A stretch of DNA of 64,000 nt from Trebouxia sp. TZW2008. Taxonomy: Eukaryota > Chlorophyta > Trebouxiophyceae > Trebouxiales > Trebouxiaceae. Position 1 is the stretch's first letter; every line of letters starts with the position of its first letter. A program made the position numbers and the translations under genes. The stretch spans positions 22,165 to 86,164 of the forward strand of contig BDIU01000307.1 in NCBI GenBank assembly GCA_002118135.1. The letters run 5' to 3'. Shown here piece after piece: positions 1 to 11,500 of the stretch. Below the pieces are notes generated by a model. It made no database searches and was not told where the DNA came from. It worked only from the letters and a program-made list of their open reading frames with translations.

Positions 1-34
1 CTTGATCATCACTGGCAGAGAGCAGAGGCATCAC

Positions 35-288
35 CTGTGAGGCAGCCGGGGCCGCCCTTCCTGCTGCAGCGGCCGCCTCTCCTGCTACAGAAGCTTGCCC
101 CTTTGCCGCAGGGGCTATGCCCTCTGTTGCGGCCATCACCTCCCCTGCTGTGACCCTGGCTGGGAACTTCCCAGGCTGCTTCTGCATGTGTTGCCTGGAA
201 TTGGCTCCATGAGAATGATCCAGCTGCAACACAGCAACAGCAGGTTCGACCTCGGCTTTGACTTCATTGAGACAGCGCAATGCAGCAT
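35..288 (-). CDS. Coding exon of an unidentified gene running off the left edge (partial)
   Basis: An open 254-nt segment is bounded on the minus strand by a good acceptor (pyrimidine-rich tract ending CTGCAG) at 289-290 and a donor (CAG|GTGATG) at 34. Read with two leading bases it encodes 84 residues ending at a codon boundary. The first half contains an acidic/helical stretch (LRCLNEVKAEVEPAVAVLQL). The second half is an Ala/Gly-rich linker with scattered Glu and Lys, typical of disordered regions in algal proteins. It probably belongs to the same minus-strand gene as the exons at 1225-1512 and 2104-2388, but the joins between them are not resolved. No family is recognised. Everything beyond the splice sites and open frame is inference. 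Confidence 0.45.
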
Positions 289-309
289 CTGCAGGGCAGA
301 TGGCCAGCA

Positions 310-545
310 AGCATGCAGCTGTGGGTCAGATCTATTCAGTACGGCAAGTCCACAGACATCTGCATAGCAAACCCACAATGTGTCACGAAACAGGATCCAT
401 TGTGTCCCAAGACTCAGCCATGGATCAGCAATATCCAGCACAGCGAGTCCGAGGTCACCAAACAAACATCTGCATAGCAAAGCCACAGCTTGTGACAGAC
501 ACAGGATCCATTGTTTCCCAAGATGGCACTGAAGGCTTTGCTTGC
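310..545. repeat. Two to three degenerate ~100-bp tandem units upstream of the left exon
   Basis: Segments near 322-412 and 425-525 share the order of short blocks CATCTGCATAGCAAA, then CAGGATCCATTGT, then CCCAAGA. On the minus strand each contains a TATGCAG|ATG acceptor-like junction resembling the one used by the exon at 35-288. They look like decayed copies of that exon's 5' edge placed upstream of it, as seen in other genes here. Confidence 0.5.
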
Positions 546-1224
546 TAGCTAGCGACGCTGTAGGCGTGTCATGCCAGTTGGCCCATCCAGCATCTTGACA
601 CTGCAAACACACAAGCAGTGCATGTGAAACCTTTGCAGCAGCTGAGTGAGCACAAAGCTTGGCATTGACGGTTGACTTTCAGCATGAATCACATCACATG
701 ACCTGAAGGATGCTCAGGGGAGCCAGCACATACGCTTGTGACCACCATTGTAATAAGCTGTGAGCCATCCTATATGATGCGATAGCAGTGAAAAAACTGT
801 CCTCAAATGGCAGCATTTCTTGAGCACAATAAAACTAGAGGCAATTTAGTAGAAACCAGATTCATTGCAGCGACGGCAGTAGGCAATCCTGTTGCAACTG
901 CACATGTCAAACACACAAAACGTGCTGTTGTGCATTGACCTGCTGAAGACCAGATCAGGCTTATGCTCTGGGAAGCCTGTTGTCCAATTGCATTGGACAG
1001 GCATACTGCAGAGCTCAAACAGCATGGACACAAATATAAGCACAGCTTGATCAGGAAGAGACAAAGCAGGCAAAGGGCCAACCTGCGGCAGTGAGACCAA
1101 TAGTTGTGCCTTTCTGCCAAACTCTCCTCCTCCACACTTGGACAAGGTTGAAATCAGGCCAGTTCAGCAAAAAATGCACCCTGCAGACGAGTCCCGGGTA
1201 TGGCTGAGGACAGGTAGAGCTTAC

Positions 1225-1512
1225 CCGCTGCTTGAGGTTACGGCGATGAGCAGGTAGACGTGAACCATCCACACTTGCATCCTGGAGTCCTGGGGCCAAC
1301 TGCATAGACGACAAGGGGGCGGTAGCAAGCCGATTTGAATCATGTTGCTCCAAGCTCTCAGGCCTTGCTGTAGCATGTCCAAGGAGATGCGATACTTGCT
1401 GCCCTGGGCGTTGCAGTCCAACTGGCAAGGTCAGTCTTGACACGCTGCCATGTTGCAATGGTCTGCCGGTAGGAACAGACTGTGTGTCCTGGGCAAATGG
1501 TGCTTCCTGCCC
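1225..1512 (-). CDS. Duplicated coding exon, copy B (unidentified protein)
   Basis: On the minus strand this is a 288-nt, 96-codon exon bounded by an acceptor ending ACGCAG (1513-1514) and a donor CGG|GTAAGC (1224). It is phase 0 at both ends. It aligns over its whole length with copy A (2104-2388): both begin Gly-Gln-(Asp/Glu)-Ala, share PTGRP.QHGS and GQQ followed by LGHA, and end near a basic Gln-Arg. The protein is Ser/Pro/Gln/Arg-rich and looks disordered. Because the exon is symmetrical, including one or both copies keeps the frame. Function is unknown; it probably belongs to the gene leaving the window on the left. Confidence 0.55.
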
Positions 1513-2103
1513 CTGCGTAAATACAGCAGCTGAAATTGTGCAATCTGATGCTGTGCTTTCCCGCCAGCAATCAGCATAGTTTTTGCTGAGTTGGCCTCAG
1601 CAAATGAATATACAACAAGCAGCTCACAGTGTGTGCACTTGGTGCCACAGAAAGCTTGACAGAAGTACACTTGCTGGCAAGGCTCTGGTGTCCAGCCTAC
1701 ATTTTTGAAAGCATGATACAGCAAGAGGCAATTTGGTAGAAACCACATTCACTGCAGTGACGCCAGCAGGGATCCCTGTTGCAACTGCACACGTCAAAAA
1801 CATATACTGTGCGCTGTGACCTGCTGAAGATCAGATCAGGGTGATGTTCTGTGAAGCCTATTGCCCACAAATGTTTGTTGCAGCGTGCATGTATACTGCA
1901 GAACGTGAAATGCACAGACTCAAGTATGAATGCAGCTTGATTCAGAAGGGACAAACCAGGCAAAAGCCCAAACTGCGGCTGTGAGACCTGCAGTGGCACC
2001 TTTCTGGCAACGCTTTGTCGCCCACGTTTGACATCAGGGCAGGTCAGCCATAAACAGACCCTGCACATAAGTCCAAGGTATGACGACGACAGGTAGGGCT
2101 TAC

Positions 2104-2388
2104 CCGCTGCATAAGGTGAGGTTGGAATGCAGATAAGGGTGAGCCATGTCTGATTGCATCCTGAAGCCTTGATGGCAACACATTTGGCCTCGAGGAAGCA
2201 CTTGAAAAGCCTGAAGCATACTGCTCTGAGCTCTGAACGTCTGCTTCAGCATGTCCAAGGCGCCTGGGAATCTGCTGCCCTGAGCGTGGCGAGCCACCTG
2301 GCAAGGACCAATCTGACAGGCTGCCATGCTGTCTTGGCCGCCCAGTGGGCATATAAGGTGAGTCTGAGGCCAATTGTGCATCCTGACC
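2104..2388 (-). CDS. Duplicated coding exon, copy A (unidentified protein)
   Basis: A 285-nt, 95-codon minus-strand exon, phase 0 at both ends, with an acceptor ending TGCGCAG (2389-2390) and a donor CGG|GTAAGC (2103). It is homologous over its full length to copy B, 0.88 kb further downstream in the gene. Both copies stay open despite strong nucleotide divergence, which argues that both are translated. This differs from most other exon copies in the window, which are partial and decayed. The composition (Ser, Arg, Pro, Gln, few aromatics) suggests a disordered linker. No family is recognised. Confidence 0.55.
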
Positions 2389-2918
2389 CTGCGCAGATGC
2401 AGAAGCTGAAAATGTGCAATCTGTTGCTGTGTGCCCCTGCTAGCAACCAGCGTAGGTGGCCTCAGCAACTGAGTTCAAAGCAAGTAGCCAACAGTTGCAT
2501 ACACTTAATGCCACAGACAGCTTGCATCTGCAATTTTTACAACATTATCAAATGAGATAATGTAAAAAAGCTTGTCTATGTTCAACAAGAAACTAAGAGC
2601 TTAGTGGGGTGCAGATTGATGGATGCTGGCGAGGCTCTGTTATCCAGCCTATGTTTCTGAGAATGATATCAGGTCTGATGTTGCACCGGCATGTTATTGT
2701 CTGAGAATGCATGCAATAAGCATGTTGACCACAAAACACATGCATCCTCTTCTGACAATGTCCTTGCACTGCGCATATATAAAGTGGCCAAAAGTAAGAT
2801 GCCCATACAGCTTGTGCTGTATGTTATCCATGACCTCTGCTGGAAGAAAAATGCCTCAGGCTGTCAACAACAATCTGGAAGATGTCTGGCTGCATTGCTG
2901 TTGGAAATAGAACTGTAC

Positions 2919-3110
2919 CTTGCTGTTCTTGAAGCAGGTCTCAGAGGACAGTAGTTCTGCGCCTGCACTCTGGGGCTGCTTGTCCATTGCAAATGAAGGT
3001 CCCTGGCATACAGCAGTGACCATGTCAGCTTGTGGGACTGCAAAAGTCTTCAAAATTGCAGGCTCTGGCAGTGTATCGGTGAAGCTTTTCATGGGAAGCA
3101 ATTGTGTGTG
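2919..3110 (-). CDS. Possible coding exon of the same unidentified minus-strand gene
   Basis: On the minus strand an open frame with reasonable composition (TDTLPEPAILKTF, then AMDKQPQSAGAELL) ends at a consensus donor AAG|GTACAG (2918). The upstream boundary is unclear: the best acceptor-like AG is near 3085 but lacks a strong pyrimidine tract. It could be the first or second exon of the gene carrying exons A and B. The region 2400-2900 shows no other feature I can support. Confidence 0.25.
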
Positions 3111-3209
3111 ATTCAACATGATGCACATCAACACAAAAAAGGCTTGTCAAATGATGCCTTGCAAGTCAGCGTGCGTGAGCGCTTTGTTGCAGACATGACT
3201 GACTGTCTT

Positions 3210-4222
3210 TTACACTGGTGTATTTGCTGTGAGACTTGCCTGAGAGAAGTGCCGCACAATGCTAGCCCTCATGGACACGTCATCCTTGACATCAGCACTC
3301 AGATTGAGCTCCTGGCAGACTGCCCGCACACATGAACAGGGCAGTTGGCCAAAAAATTTATACAACGTTCCAGGAGTCTTGAAAGAAGTGATGAGGCTAG
3401 GAAGAAGAGCTTCATTTTCGTTAAACCTGCTGAGATCACGCTTGATCAGCCTCCTGGCTCCCTGTTTTAGGTCATCCAGCAACAGAGGCCTTAAGCTCCT
3501 GGTCACAAGAGCAGTTGCCCCTTCTTGCAAGGAAGCCTGTTTCTGCAGAACAAGCTGTCCTTTGAGCCTGGCTTGAAGCACAAAGAGCAGGAAAAGTTGG
3601 ACTTGGTGACACAAAGGAGCAAGCGCGCCGATGTTTCGCTCCTTTCATGTACTCAGCTTGCTTACACTTGCATATTAAGCTGTCTTACCAGTGAGTTATC
3701 GAATTTGGAAGTCTGGTTGCTCGTCAGCATTCCCGCAGACCGAACTTGCTAATCTAGTTGCCGCCTGAGATCTACGTTGGCGGAGACGACAGCGTAACCA
3801 GAGCCGAAGGTGCGCATTGCTGTCATGCGCTCGTGTCGTACACCATCAGTAGCAAGGCAACCAGCCGGCGGACAGAATGTCGCCGCAAGCGCAGACGCAG
3901 GTCCCAGTTGACCAGATTTACATCTGTTGCACGCCTTGACAAGCAGCAGGATACGTTGAAGCTCAAGGCTCTGCAAGTCAGCCTCGGCAACGATTGAGCC
4001 GGAGTTGAAGTCCTGCAAGACCGCTCATGCTACGGCAATTGCTGCTTGCAATGGAGCCCCAAATGACATTTGAATTCGTGCAGCAGGCAGGTCAACCCTA
4101 ATTAGGGCAACACCCGCGATCGAGGAACCCATCAACGGGGCATGTCTGTGACCGGATCCTGCATACAAAGAGGAAGTCTGAGAAACCTGTTCAGCACTTT
4201 CAGCGAAATGACAGCTATACAT
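3210..4222 (-). CDS. Unknown protein, minus strand, about three exons
   Basis: The terminal exon 3571-3210 is clearly coding: 120 codons to a TAA stop, helical and charged (LLLDDLKQGARRLIKRDLSR, SLITSFKTPGTLYKFF, ending SLTANTPV). An upstream exon 4012-3922 (acceptor TTGCAG, donor GAT|GTAAAT) joins it in phase, giving a continuous helical stretch (SLELQRILLLVKACN into SRLKGQLVLQKQ). A start at ATG 4222 with a short first exon to about 4187 is possible, but its donor (GTTTCT) is weak. The last ~120 residues resemble no family I can name. The gene starts close to the plus-strand candidate at 4359, in a CpG-richer stretch (3.7-4.4 kb), which fits a shared divergent promoter. The C-terminal exon is firm; the 5' end is not. 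Confidence 0.5.
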
Positions 4223-4358
4223 GCAGAGTCCAAGCCCGGTCTACCGAGCCCTCTCGGTTCGGTGGATTCGTCTACTCAACTAGACGCCCGGATGACCTTC
4301 GACGAAGACATGTAGCGCTTTGGGGGGTATTTCTAAAGAACCCGACCCTGCCGCAATA

Positions 4359-5701
4359 ATGATTGGTTCGATCAGCGAGCGCTACATGCAAGACCTTTTG
4401 TTCAAGCCCCCTATCGCAGGTAAACATCAAAGGTATGTATGTTGTGTGTGCAACATGCCACTGGGAGGCTGCACTGCTTGTTTAACCAAATCAAACTTCA
4501 TTTCAATGCTGATTGTGGCTGCTGCAGCATGATGCAGCAAGCAAGATCTGCATCCCTGGGCAACACCGGCTATCCAATTTGCAATGTGATAAGATACAGC
4601 ATAATGTTGTTATGCTTGCTTTGATCAGACTGACTTGCAAGCAAAGAGCAGCTCCTTGTCCATGTGCTCAGTTGTGCTCAGTAGTTCTGTTTGTGTGCTT
4701 GGCTGGGAACCACATGCGTCTTGATTCCATTTCTGCCAGTTCCTTATGCAGTCATCCCCAGCGCAAACAGTGCATTGCTTTGCACAGGGCATCAATGCTG
4801 TTATAAAGACAAGCAGAACAACATTGTGCTGAATACTGTGTAGCTTGATGCTCCCCTGCCCTGAGCGCATGGGAGACACCTTGGATGCGGTTAATCTCTG
4901 GAGACGATTTTGGATGAGCTAGAACCAAGAGTTGCAGAGCAGTCACCTTATTCAGCTAGGATGCACACTGCTGGCAAAACCCTGAACATCTGAGGTATGT
5001 TTCACTTTTGCTTTTTGCCCAAAGCTAAGCCAATTGCACAGTCCAAATCAAATAGGACCTAGCAAATCACTGTCAGTTTGATCCAAAGTACCTCAGCACA
5101 TTGTGCAAGTTGTCCAAGTCAATCTGATTTAGTCAGCTTGGGTTTGTGGTGCTTGACATGGTGTTGTCATTGCATCTGCGACCTGATTGTGCCCGATCAG
5201 TGGCTTGTGCCGCGCACCCGCAAAGGCAGCTTGATGTGTGCATCTGCTGAGACATGCATGCCACTTTCTTCAAATGGCCATTAGTAGTGTGAAGCATGTT
5301 GAATTCAAAGTGATTCAGTCAGTGTGTTGAGCTGAAACAAAGGTCAAGTGCAAAGTGCTTTGCAAGCACAGTCAGCATTACATTGCATGCAACACAAGAA
5401 TGCCCTGTAAGTTACTTGCAGCCCTTGTTGCAGTGTCTACAGATTTGTTTGCATGCAGGGATTATTGCGGCCAGTAGTCAAGGCTACCTTTGTGTCCATC
5501 AAGCTTATCCACATCAGGTCAAAACTGAGCCACAGCACACAAACCAGACAACTCCTGTCCAACTACACGGTGCTGTTGTAGAGAAGCTTTAGCTTGATAG
5601 TCTGAGACCTTGCTTAAAAGGATTTCATATTCATAGTGGCTGTTGATATCAGTGAACAGGGCAGGTCGACCGATGCTCTTGTAGCATCAATCAAGACACG
5701 T
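4359..5701 (+). CDS. Candidate Roadblock/LC7-like small protein (LAMTOR5/HBXIP-like), 3' end unresolved
   Basis: Three exons can be chained in frame from an ATG: 4359-4419 (donor G|GTAAAC), 5459-5517 (acceptor CATGCAG, donor CAG|GTCAAA) and 5660-5701 (acceptor AACAG, donor CGT|GTAATT), giving 54 codons. The product starts MIGSISERYMQDLLFKPPIA and continues GIIAASSQGYLCV. This order, a helix followed by a hydrophobic strand with Ser-Gln-Gly, resembles the start of LAMTOR5/HBXIP, where a helix precedes GVLCTDSQG. In animals LAMTOR5 is a scaffold subunit of the lysosomal Ragulator complex. The second half of the domain should lie between 5.7 and 6.1 kb, but no clean exon was found. If exon 2 is unspliced it runs to a stop at 5592 instead. 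The match is short, so the family call is tentative. Confidence 0.35.
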
Positions 5702-6138
5702 GTAATTGTACCATGCACCGGTGTCAACAATTGCTCATCCCATGTGATGAACATGCAAACTGTGCTTAGAAATCTTATGTTTCATGTGCACAATGCTTAA
5801 TGCAAAACTATGTAGAAGTCCTTGCTCTAAACAGTTTCTCTCGAGCCACATTTGCAAAGCCAAACTATCTGATCTAGAGACCATGGAATATAGTAGAATA
5901 CCTAGTAGACTGTAAATGCACGTGATGACTCGTGTGCACCTCGGAGCCATCAATCGTGCTCAACACACAGTGCTGTTGTGAGAGTCCACAATGCATGCGA
6001 AAAGACTTCGGGACCGCAATGTACATGCTGCGAGCTGTAACATCGCTGATGCTTGCAGAGACGCACATGCTGATGCTTGCAGAGACGCACATGCTGATGC
6101 ATGCTCACAGCCATGCATACAAAAACATGCAGACTGAT
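5702..6138. other. Region between the candidate small gene and the transporter; 24-bp tandem repeat inside
   Basis: No confident exon. A 24-bp unit beginning CTGATGCTTGCAGAGACG is repeated head to tail at 6046-6069 and 6070-6093, with a partial third unit to 6105. The transporter on the minus strand ends at 6139, so this is its 3' flank. Confidence 0.6.
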
Positions 6139-7724
6139 TCATTTACTTATCAATGGTCGCTGTTCTGGGTCGCTTGCAGTCTGCATGTCATCCTTGGAGG
6201 CTGCAGGTGCTCCCTTTTTCATTGATTGCAGCTTTCTATAGTTGTACATGCAAACTGCCAGAAATGCTACAAGATAGCCCCCCAGGTTCAAAGGTGTGAC
6301 TGGGGAGGCGTACATCAGAACTGAGAGGCCAATCAGCATCCAGTCCTTGACAACGCCCGCAATGTTCATCGTCAGGGCTGATGTCTTGCCAATGAGTAAG
6401 AAGACTGCCATGTTCAGAGCTGCATCACAACCAAGATGTTTGACTGCCCAAGATACGCTGATGCAGCAGCTGCAAGTCACATGGGTTCACGCTCTACATG
6501 CACAGTATGACAAGTCCGCAAAAAACGCTTTGCAGTTGCATGGCGTCAAAGCATGCATGCAAAACAGGCACAACAGAGGATGCAGTTGCAAAGGATGACA
6601 ACTCTGCAATGTATTTCAGGGAAGCTTACCAAAAGCAGCTGCTGCATTGGTCACAAAGACAGCAGGACTGAAGACCACAGATGGGTCGTTCATTATCTTG
6701 GGCGCCTCCAACATTGCAAAGGGAAGCAGCAGAAACCCAAAACAGCATGGTGCAATATAGTACAGAGTGGTGACAGGGTTCAGCTTTAAGCCCCGCCGTT
6801 GTAGCAGGATTTGCACCAGAACCAAACGGGTAGATTCTGTGCAGATTGAGCACATCTGGAGTATTACTCCAATGACCACAAAGTTCAACTCTCCTGCAGC
6901 AGGTTCGGCAAACGTTTGCCAGTTGCTGGGAAAGGCAAACCCATGCACTCATGAGCAGGATATTATGGTCAGTTGGCATGTGGTGAGTGGAGGATGGCAA
7001 AGTCGTGCACTCATCCGCAAGATCTCATGATCACCTGATATGTTCCAAAAGGATCACTTACCATATGAGGCGATTGCCACGCCCAGACTGACAATCAGCA
7101 TGTTCACAAAGGTTCCGCCATTATACTTTTCTGTGCCAAACAGACAGCCCACCGCAAAGACTGCAACAGGCATGAGGGCCTGCAAGATACACAAAGGATA
7201 TTGCTTTGTGCCATTTGCAGGCTTGTGCATGAAAAAATAATTGTTGCTGCCTGTGCCTTATATCTCACCTTCAACATTTGGATAAAAGATACGCTCAAGT
7301 GCAAGTAAGCAGCATTGCCTAGCCAGAGAGTGCCAGCATAGCAAGCCCCAATTGGTACAACAGCTCTGCATCACAAGAAACGACAGCTCTGCAAAGTCCT
7401 TAGTTGATGCCTGCCTTGAGTAGTGATACTGCTTCTACAAAGCGGCCCTCACTTGAGATAGGTCTCTGAACTCATGTTGATGGACTCAACATAGCCGAGT
7501 TTGATCACACCAAATGCCAAAGCAGAGCAGAAGAACATGTGCCACAGCGTCAGGGCGACCGGGTACGGGAAGCCGGAAAACGACAGTACCCATTTGTTGT
7601 ACATGATGACTGTGGCACTGAGAAAGATCCACAGCGCCACATACCTGCAGCACAACACGCGATGTGCGACACGAGCAGCGCTCGGTGAATTTGATTTGCT
7701 GATCATCGCAGCACGCGACCACAT
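6139..7724 (-). CDS. DMT-superfamily transporter, TPT/KVAG group (phosphate or sugar translocator-like)
   Basis: Five minus-strand exons join in phase: 7724-7453, 7365-7269, 7179-7062, 6893-6630 and 6419-6139, giving about 343 residues. Family members of this type in plants are ~350 aa with about ten membrane segments and sit in Golgi or other endomembranes; substrates of this subgroup are poorly known. Visible family motifs include [17 protein letters not shown] in the first segment, [48 protein letters not shown], and [21 protein letters not shown]. These match Arabidopsis KVAG-group proteins almost segment by segment. The C-terminal tail is hydrophilic and ends near a dileucine-like LISK. 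An alternative ATG at 7706 would remove six residues. The exon 4/5 junction was chosen because acceptor GATGCAG at 6420-6421 restores the family spacing; the longer open frame upstream is intronic. Confidence 0.9.
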
Positions 7725-8533
7725 GCATACTCAAAGCGCAAAATCGTCAAGGTGCATAGCAGGCTCGCAAAGGGGTTCATCAAGGCAACCCACGTACCCA
7801 TACGTCACAAGAATCTGCTTGTACATCAATTTATCTTTTGTTTTGCCATCTTCGGACATGCTTGCGACTTGCGCCGGTCGGCTGCACCTCAATCAATAGC
7901 GTCACTTGCCAGGGCCGCTACTTTTGCGCTTCTTCAAGTCTGACGTGTATGAATGGGCATGAATCAACAGAAAGCTACGCTCGCTGCCCCCTGCCTGAGC
8001 GTGCTAGCAATATTGATGGCATGGCTCTAGCTGCGTCGACATAAACCCGGCAAGAGCAGACGAAGCTAGCCTCGCCTATGATTTCAAACAAGAGGGGCAG
8101 GGCGGTTTGAATGAGCCAACTCAAGGGCCAGCTTTGACCTCTCAAGGCAAACGCAAATGCCATTGTAGCGAATGCAAGGGCGTCACTCCATTTGTTGCTA
8201 GCACTGCCGTGGTCCACCATTGATGCAGGCGTTAAAGTCATTCCCAACTCGACTCATGCCCACCTGATAGAGTAATAAGTCCACTGTGGTGACCAGACAG
8301 CTGAATTGGCCGACAGCTAGCACGCCCAGCGATAATAATTATGTTATAACTCAACTGATATTGCCATGATAGCGGGCCATGCAGCCAGTCAAATACGCCG
8401 CGAAGTGATCTGTGCACATGAAGAAATGGCACTTGTGGGCAGCCACAATCAAAGGCCACACGCAATTCTGGCAGCCAAAGGCGCATGCTGGAGGAAAAAA
8501 GCTGCAGGCGTTGCTGCAAATTAAAACACCGTT
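7725..8533. other. Intergenic stretch between the transporter start and the p62 stop (same strand)
   Basis: It should hold the p62 3' UTR and the transporter promoter. An open minus-strand frame at about 7975-8220 (ATG with MVDHGSASNKW) has plausible composition but no family resemblance and no supporting splice structure, so I do not call it a gene. Confidence 0.4.
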
Positions 8534-11500
8534 TCAGCCAACACCCAGGAGATCTTCATGTTCCCTGAATCCTTGGCCCCTGCGCTCTTCTTGATACCTC
8601 TCAAAGGAAGCATTTAATGCCTGCAGGCACGCCTCTTGAGAAAAAAGAATGCCACCTAGTAAGTTGTTTGATGAAGCTGTCGGGTTGAGACTACTGAGTC
8701 ATGCGTTGATGCCATGCAGACCTGCAATTATCATTGTTCCATATGAGTGAAGTGTACACTCACTGTGTATACATTTGAGCAGTGTGCTTTATGTATGCTC
8801 CGTGATGTACGCATGTGCATAATTGAGAGGGAATTGCATTAAGCAGGGCTGTTGACGGAAGGCCTGATGGCTTACATTGTCTATAGGCTTCAGCAGTTGT
8901 TTGATACAGAAGCGCTGTGTTCCATGTGCACCCTGCTGCATGGCTTGCAACCTGCAACAGAGAAGACTTTGTAGCCAATGGCTTCACTCAATCAGAGCAG
9001 GACAGGTAGTGACATGCATGCCACCCAAATACGTCAGCCTGGTAAGTTAGCATTTGTGCCATGCATACCTAGCACCTTCGCTGAAACGTGTGATTTGATA
9101 CATTCATGTGATGTGCATGTCACATGCACTGAGTAGTGATGATTGGTCCCTTAGCAAACCCTTTGATGCAGATTGGGCATTGCTGTCAAGCAAGGCCACT
9201 CACAGATTGTCAGCATATGGCAAAAGCCACGCAAAATGTCAACCATCAAATGCACCTTACAGCAGCTGTGCTCAGCTGTTCAATGCAGCTGTGCTGTGCA
9301 CTGCAGTAGGATCTGTGCATCCATGTGAGACATGCCTGCTCCTGAGGGTCAGGTGCCAATATGCACAGCTCATTTGTCATGCTGGGTTTACAGTGTGCAG
9401 TCTAGGCAGCCTTACCCCGGCGGAGTTGAGTGGTGGAAGGCAAGCACACCCAAAAGTTGCACAGCAGCTCATTGCAGGTAAGGGCGACTGCTGTGGACCT
9501 CGCCTGTCATATTGAAGTTTGACAGCTCGATCAAGGCAGGCAGCCTTGTCCTTGCGGGGTTGAGTGGTCAGAGGCAGGCACGCCCAGAAGTGGCACAGCA
9601 GCTTATTGCAGGTGAGAGCCATCACTGCATATCTTACCTGTCATACTGAAGTTGTAGAGCTCAATCAAGGCGGGCAACCTTGTCCTTGCGGGGTTGGGTG
9701 GTCAAAGGCAGGCATGCCCAGAAGTGGCGCAGCAGCTTATTGCAGGTGAGAGCCATTACTGCATATCTTACCTGTCATACTGAAGTTGTAGGGCTCGGTC
9801 TAAGCGGGCAGCCTTGTCCTTGCGGGGTTGAGTGGTCAAAGGCAGGCACGACCAAAAGATGCACCGCAGCCAATGGCAGGTCACAACCACTGCTGCACAT
9901 CTTACCTGTCATACTGAAGTTGCAGAGCTCGATCAAGGCGGGCAGCCTTATCTTTACGGGGTTGAGTGGTCAAAGGCAGGCACGCCCAAAAGTGGCGAAG
10001 CAGCTCATTGCAGGTGAGAGCTACTCTGCGGCACTGTTCCTGCAGGGGCTTGGCCAGGTCTGTCAGCGGGGCTATGCCCACCAAACTGCCCTGCTCGTCC
10101 AATGTGACTGTGGTGTGCTCAGCATGGAGATCCTCCAGCACCTGTGCCAGGTGGCATACATCTTCAGCTTAACGCTCTTGACTGCGCCGTAACATACACT
10201 TGCTCAGCTATGCTCACTGGACTACCCTGCTCGCTTAGTGTGAGGGTGGTGTGCTCTGCATGCTGGTTTCATAGCTTGTCAATCAAGTGGCATGCCTCCT
10301 CAGCTTGACATGCTTGACTGCAGTGTGTCATCACCTGTCAGCTGTACAGGTTAAGATGGTTGACTGCATTGCATCAAATCTTGTCAAATCCTCAGTTTGA
10401 AGTTCTTGGCTGCATTGCAACATATGCTGTCATACAGCTAAAGGACATTGTGTTGGGTGTGAACACGAGAGATAAGCAGGCAGCGCGCATATGTCATTGC
10501 ATTTGTATTGCTTGATGTACTGACCTTGCAATTGGTGCAGATGGTGTTTTCGTATCTTCACATCAGTGGCACTTCCACGACAATACCATGCAGCACTGAG
10601 CACCATGTGTAGACAAAGCCAGCTGAATGGTCAACTGCTGCTAGTGGTGCATGTTATGGTTGCTTGATTGCAGTTGACATCAGATCTCTTGCGGTTCTGG
10701 GTAACATGCTTTGTGACTTTTGGACGTCCAAGATACTGCACTCTGTAACTTCTGAACAACAAGAACAGGACTGGCTGACCTGCTTAGCAGCAGCAGAGTC
10801 CATGCCAGGTTGCAGGCGGCGGGGTTCCATTGCTCTCAGCGAATCCACCACTGACAGGTCTTCAGCTGGCCTGCCTACTGAGGACTGTGCACAGCTCAAC
10901 ATGCACTGTGACATTGGGACAAACAAGAACAGGGTTCGCTGACCTGCTTAGCTGCAGCAGAGTCCATGCCAGACTGCAGGCGGCAGGGGTTGATGGCTCT
11001 CAGCGCATCCACCACTGACAAGTCTTCAGCTGGCCTGCCTGCTGAAGGCTGTGCTGCTGCCGCCGCTGATGTCTGCTCAAAGTACCGGCGGGGATCCTAC
11101 AACAGGCAGAACCCGAGTCACATCACAGCTCAGGCAGCAACAGTCATGGACAAGGGTCATGGCTGTCGAGCAAAAGACTGCACGATATACCAGGCATGGA
11201 CAAGGGTCACAGCTGTCAAGCAAAAGACTGCACCATATACCAGGCATAGAAAAGGGTCACAGCTGTCAAGCAAAAGACTGCACCATATACCAGGCAAGCT
11301 CGCTAGACACCTGCTGCTTAGAGATGGCATGGTGCTTAGCAAGCAGCATATGACCATCAGTAGTCACGCCTGCCATCTGGTAAGAGGTCCTGGAACATGC
11401 ATCAGTACATCACTAGGCCACATGATTGACACGGTTAGTATGTACACAAACGCTGACAGCGTGCTGTACTGCAATTGGCACTAATTGGAAGCTGATGGCA

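Larger units (their letters stand above)
838..2600. repeat. Diverged ~0.88-kb tandem duplication (two units) containing a whole exon
   Basis: The sequence from about 838 to 1720 is recognisable again from about 1729 to 2600, at a spacing of 876-889 bp. Shared blocks include GAGGCAATTT, the run around TTGCAACTGCACA, CCTGCTGAAGA, and the paired donors at 1225 and 2104. The units have many substitutions and small indels, so the duplication is not recent. Each unit holds one copy of an open exon (described separately). Each also has a Cys-rich open stretch near 850-1000 and 1740-1880 whose frame (CSCNR...C..C) is partly shared, but I could not fit that stretch into a spliced frame. Confidence 0.8.

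Noticed and set aside
850..2020. Cys-rich frames as a transposase zinc-binding domain
   Set aside because: Cysteine spacing in the two units is suggestive but not matching any family I can name, and the frames do not fit the flanking exon phases.
7975..8247. Open minus-strand frame upstream of the transporter
   Set aside because: Reasonable composition but no start context, family or splice evidence; likely the p62 3' flank or transporter 5' UTR.
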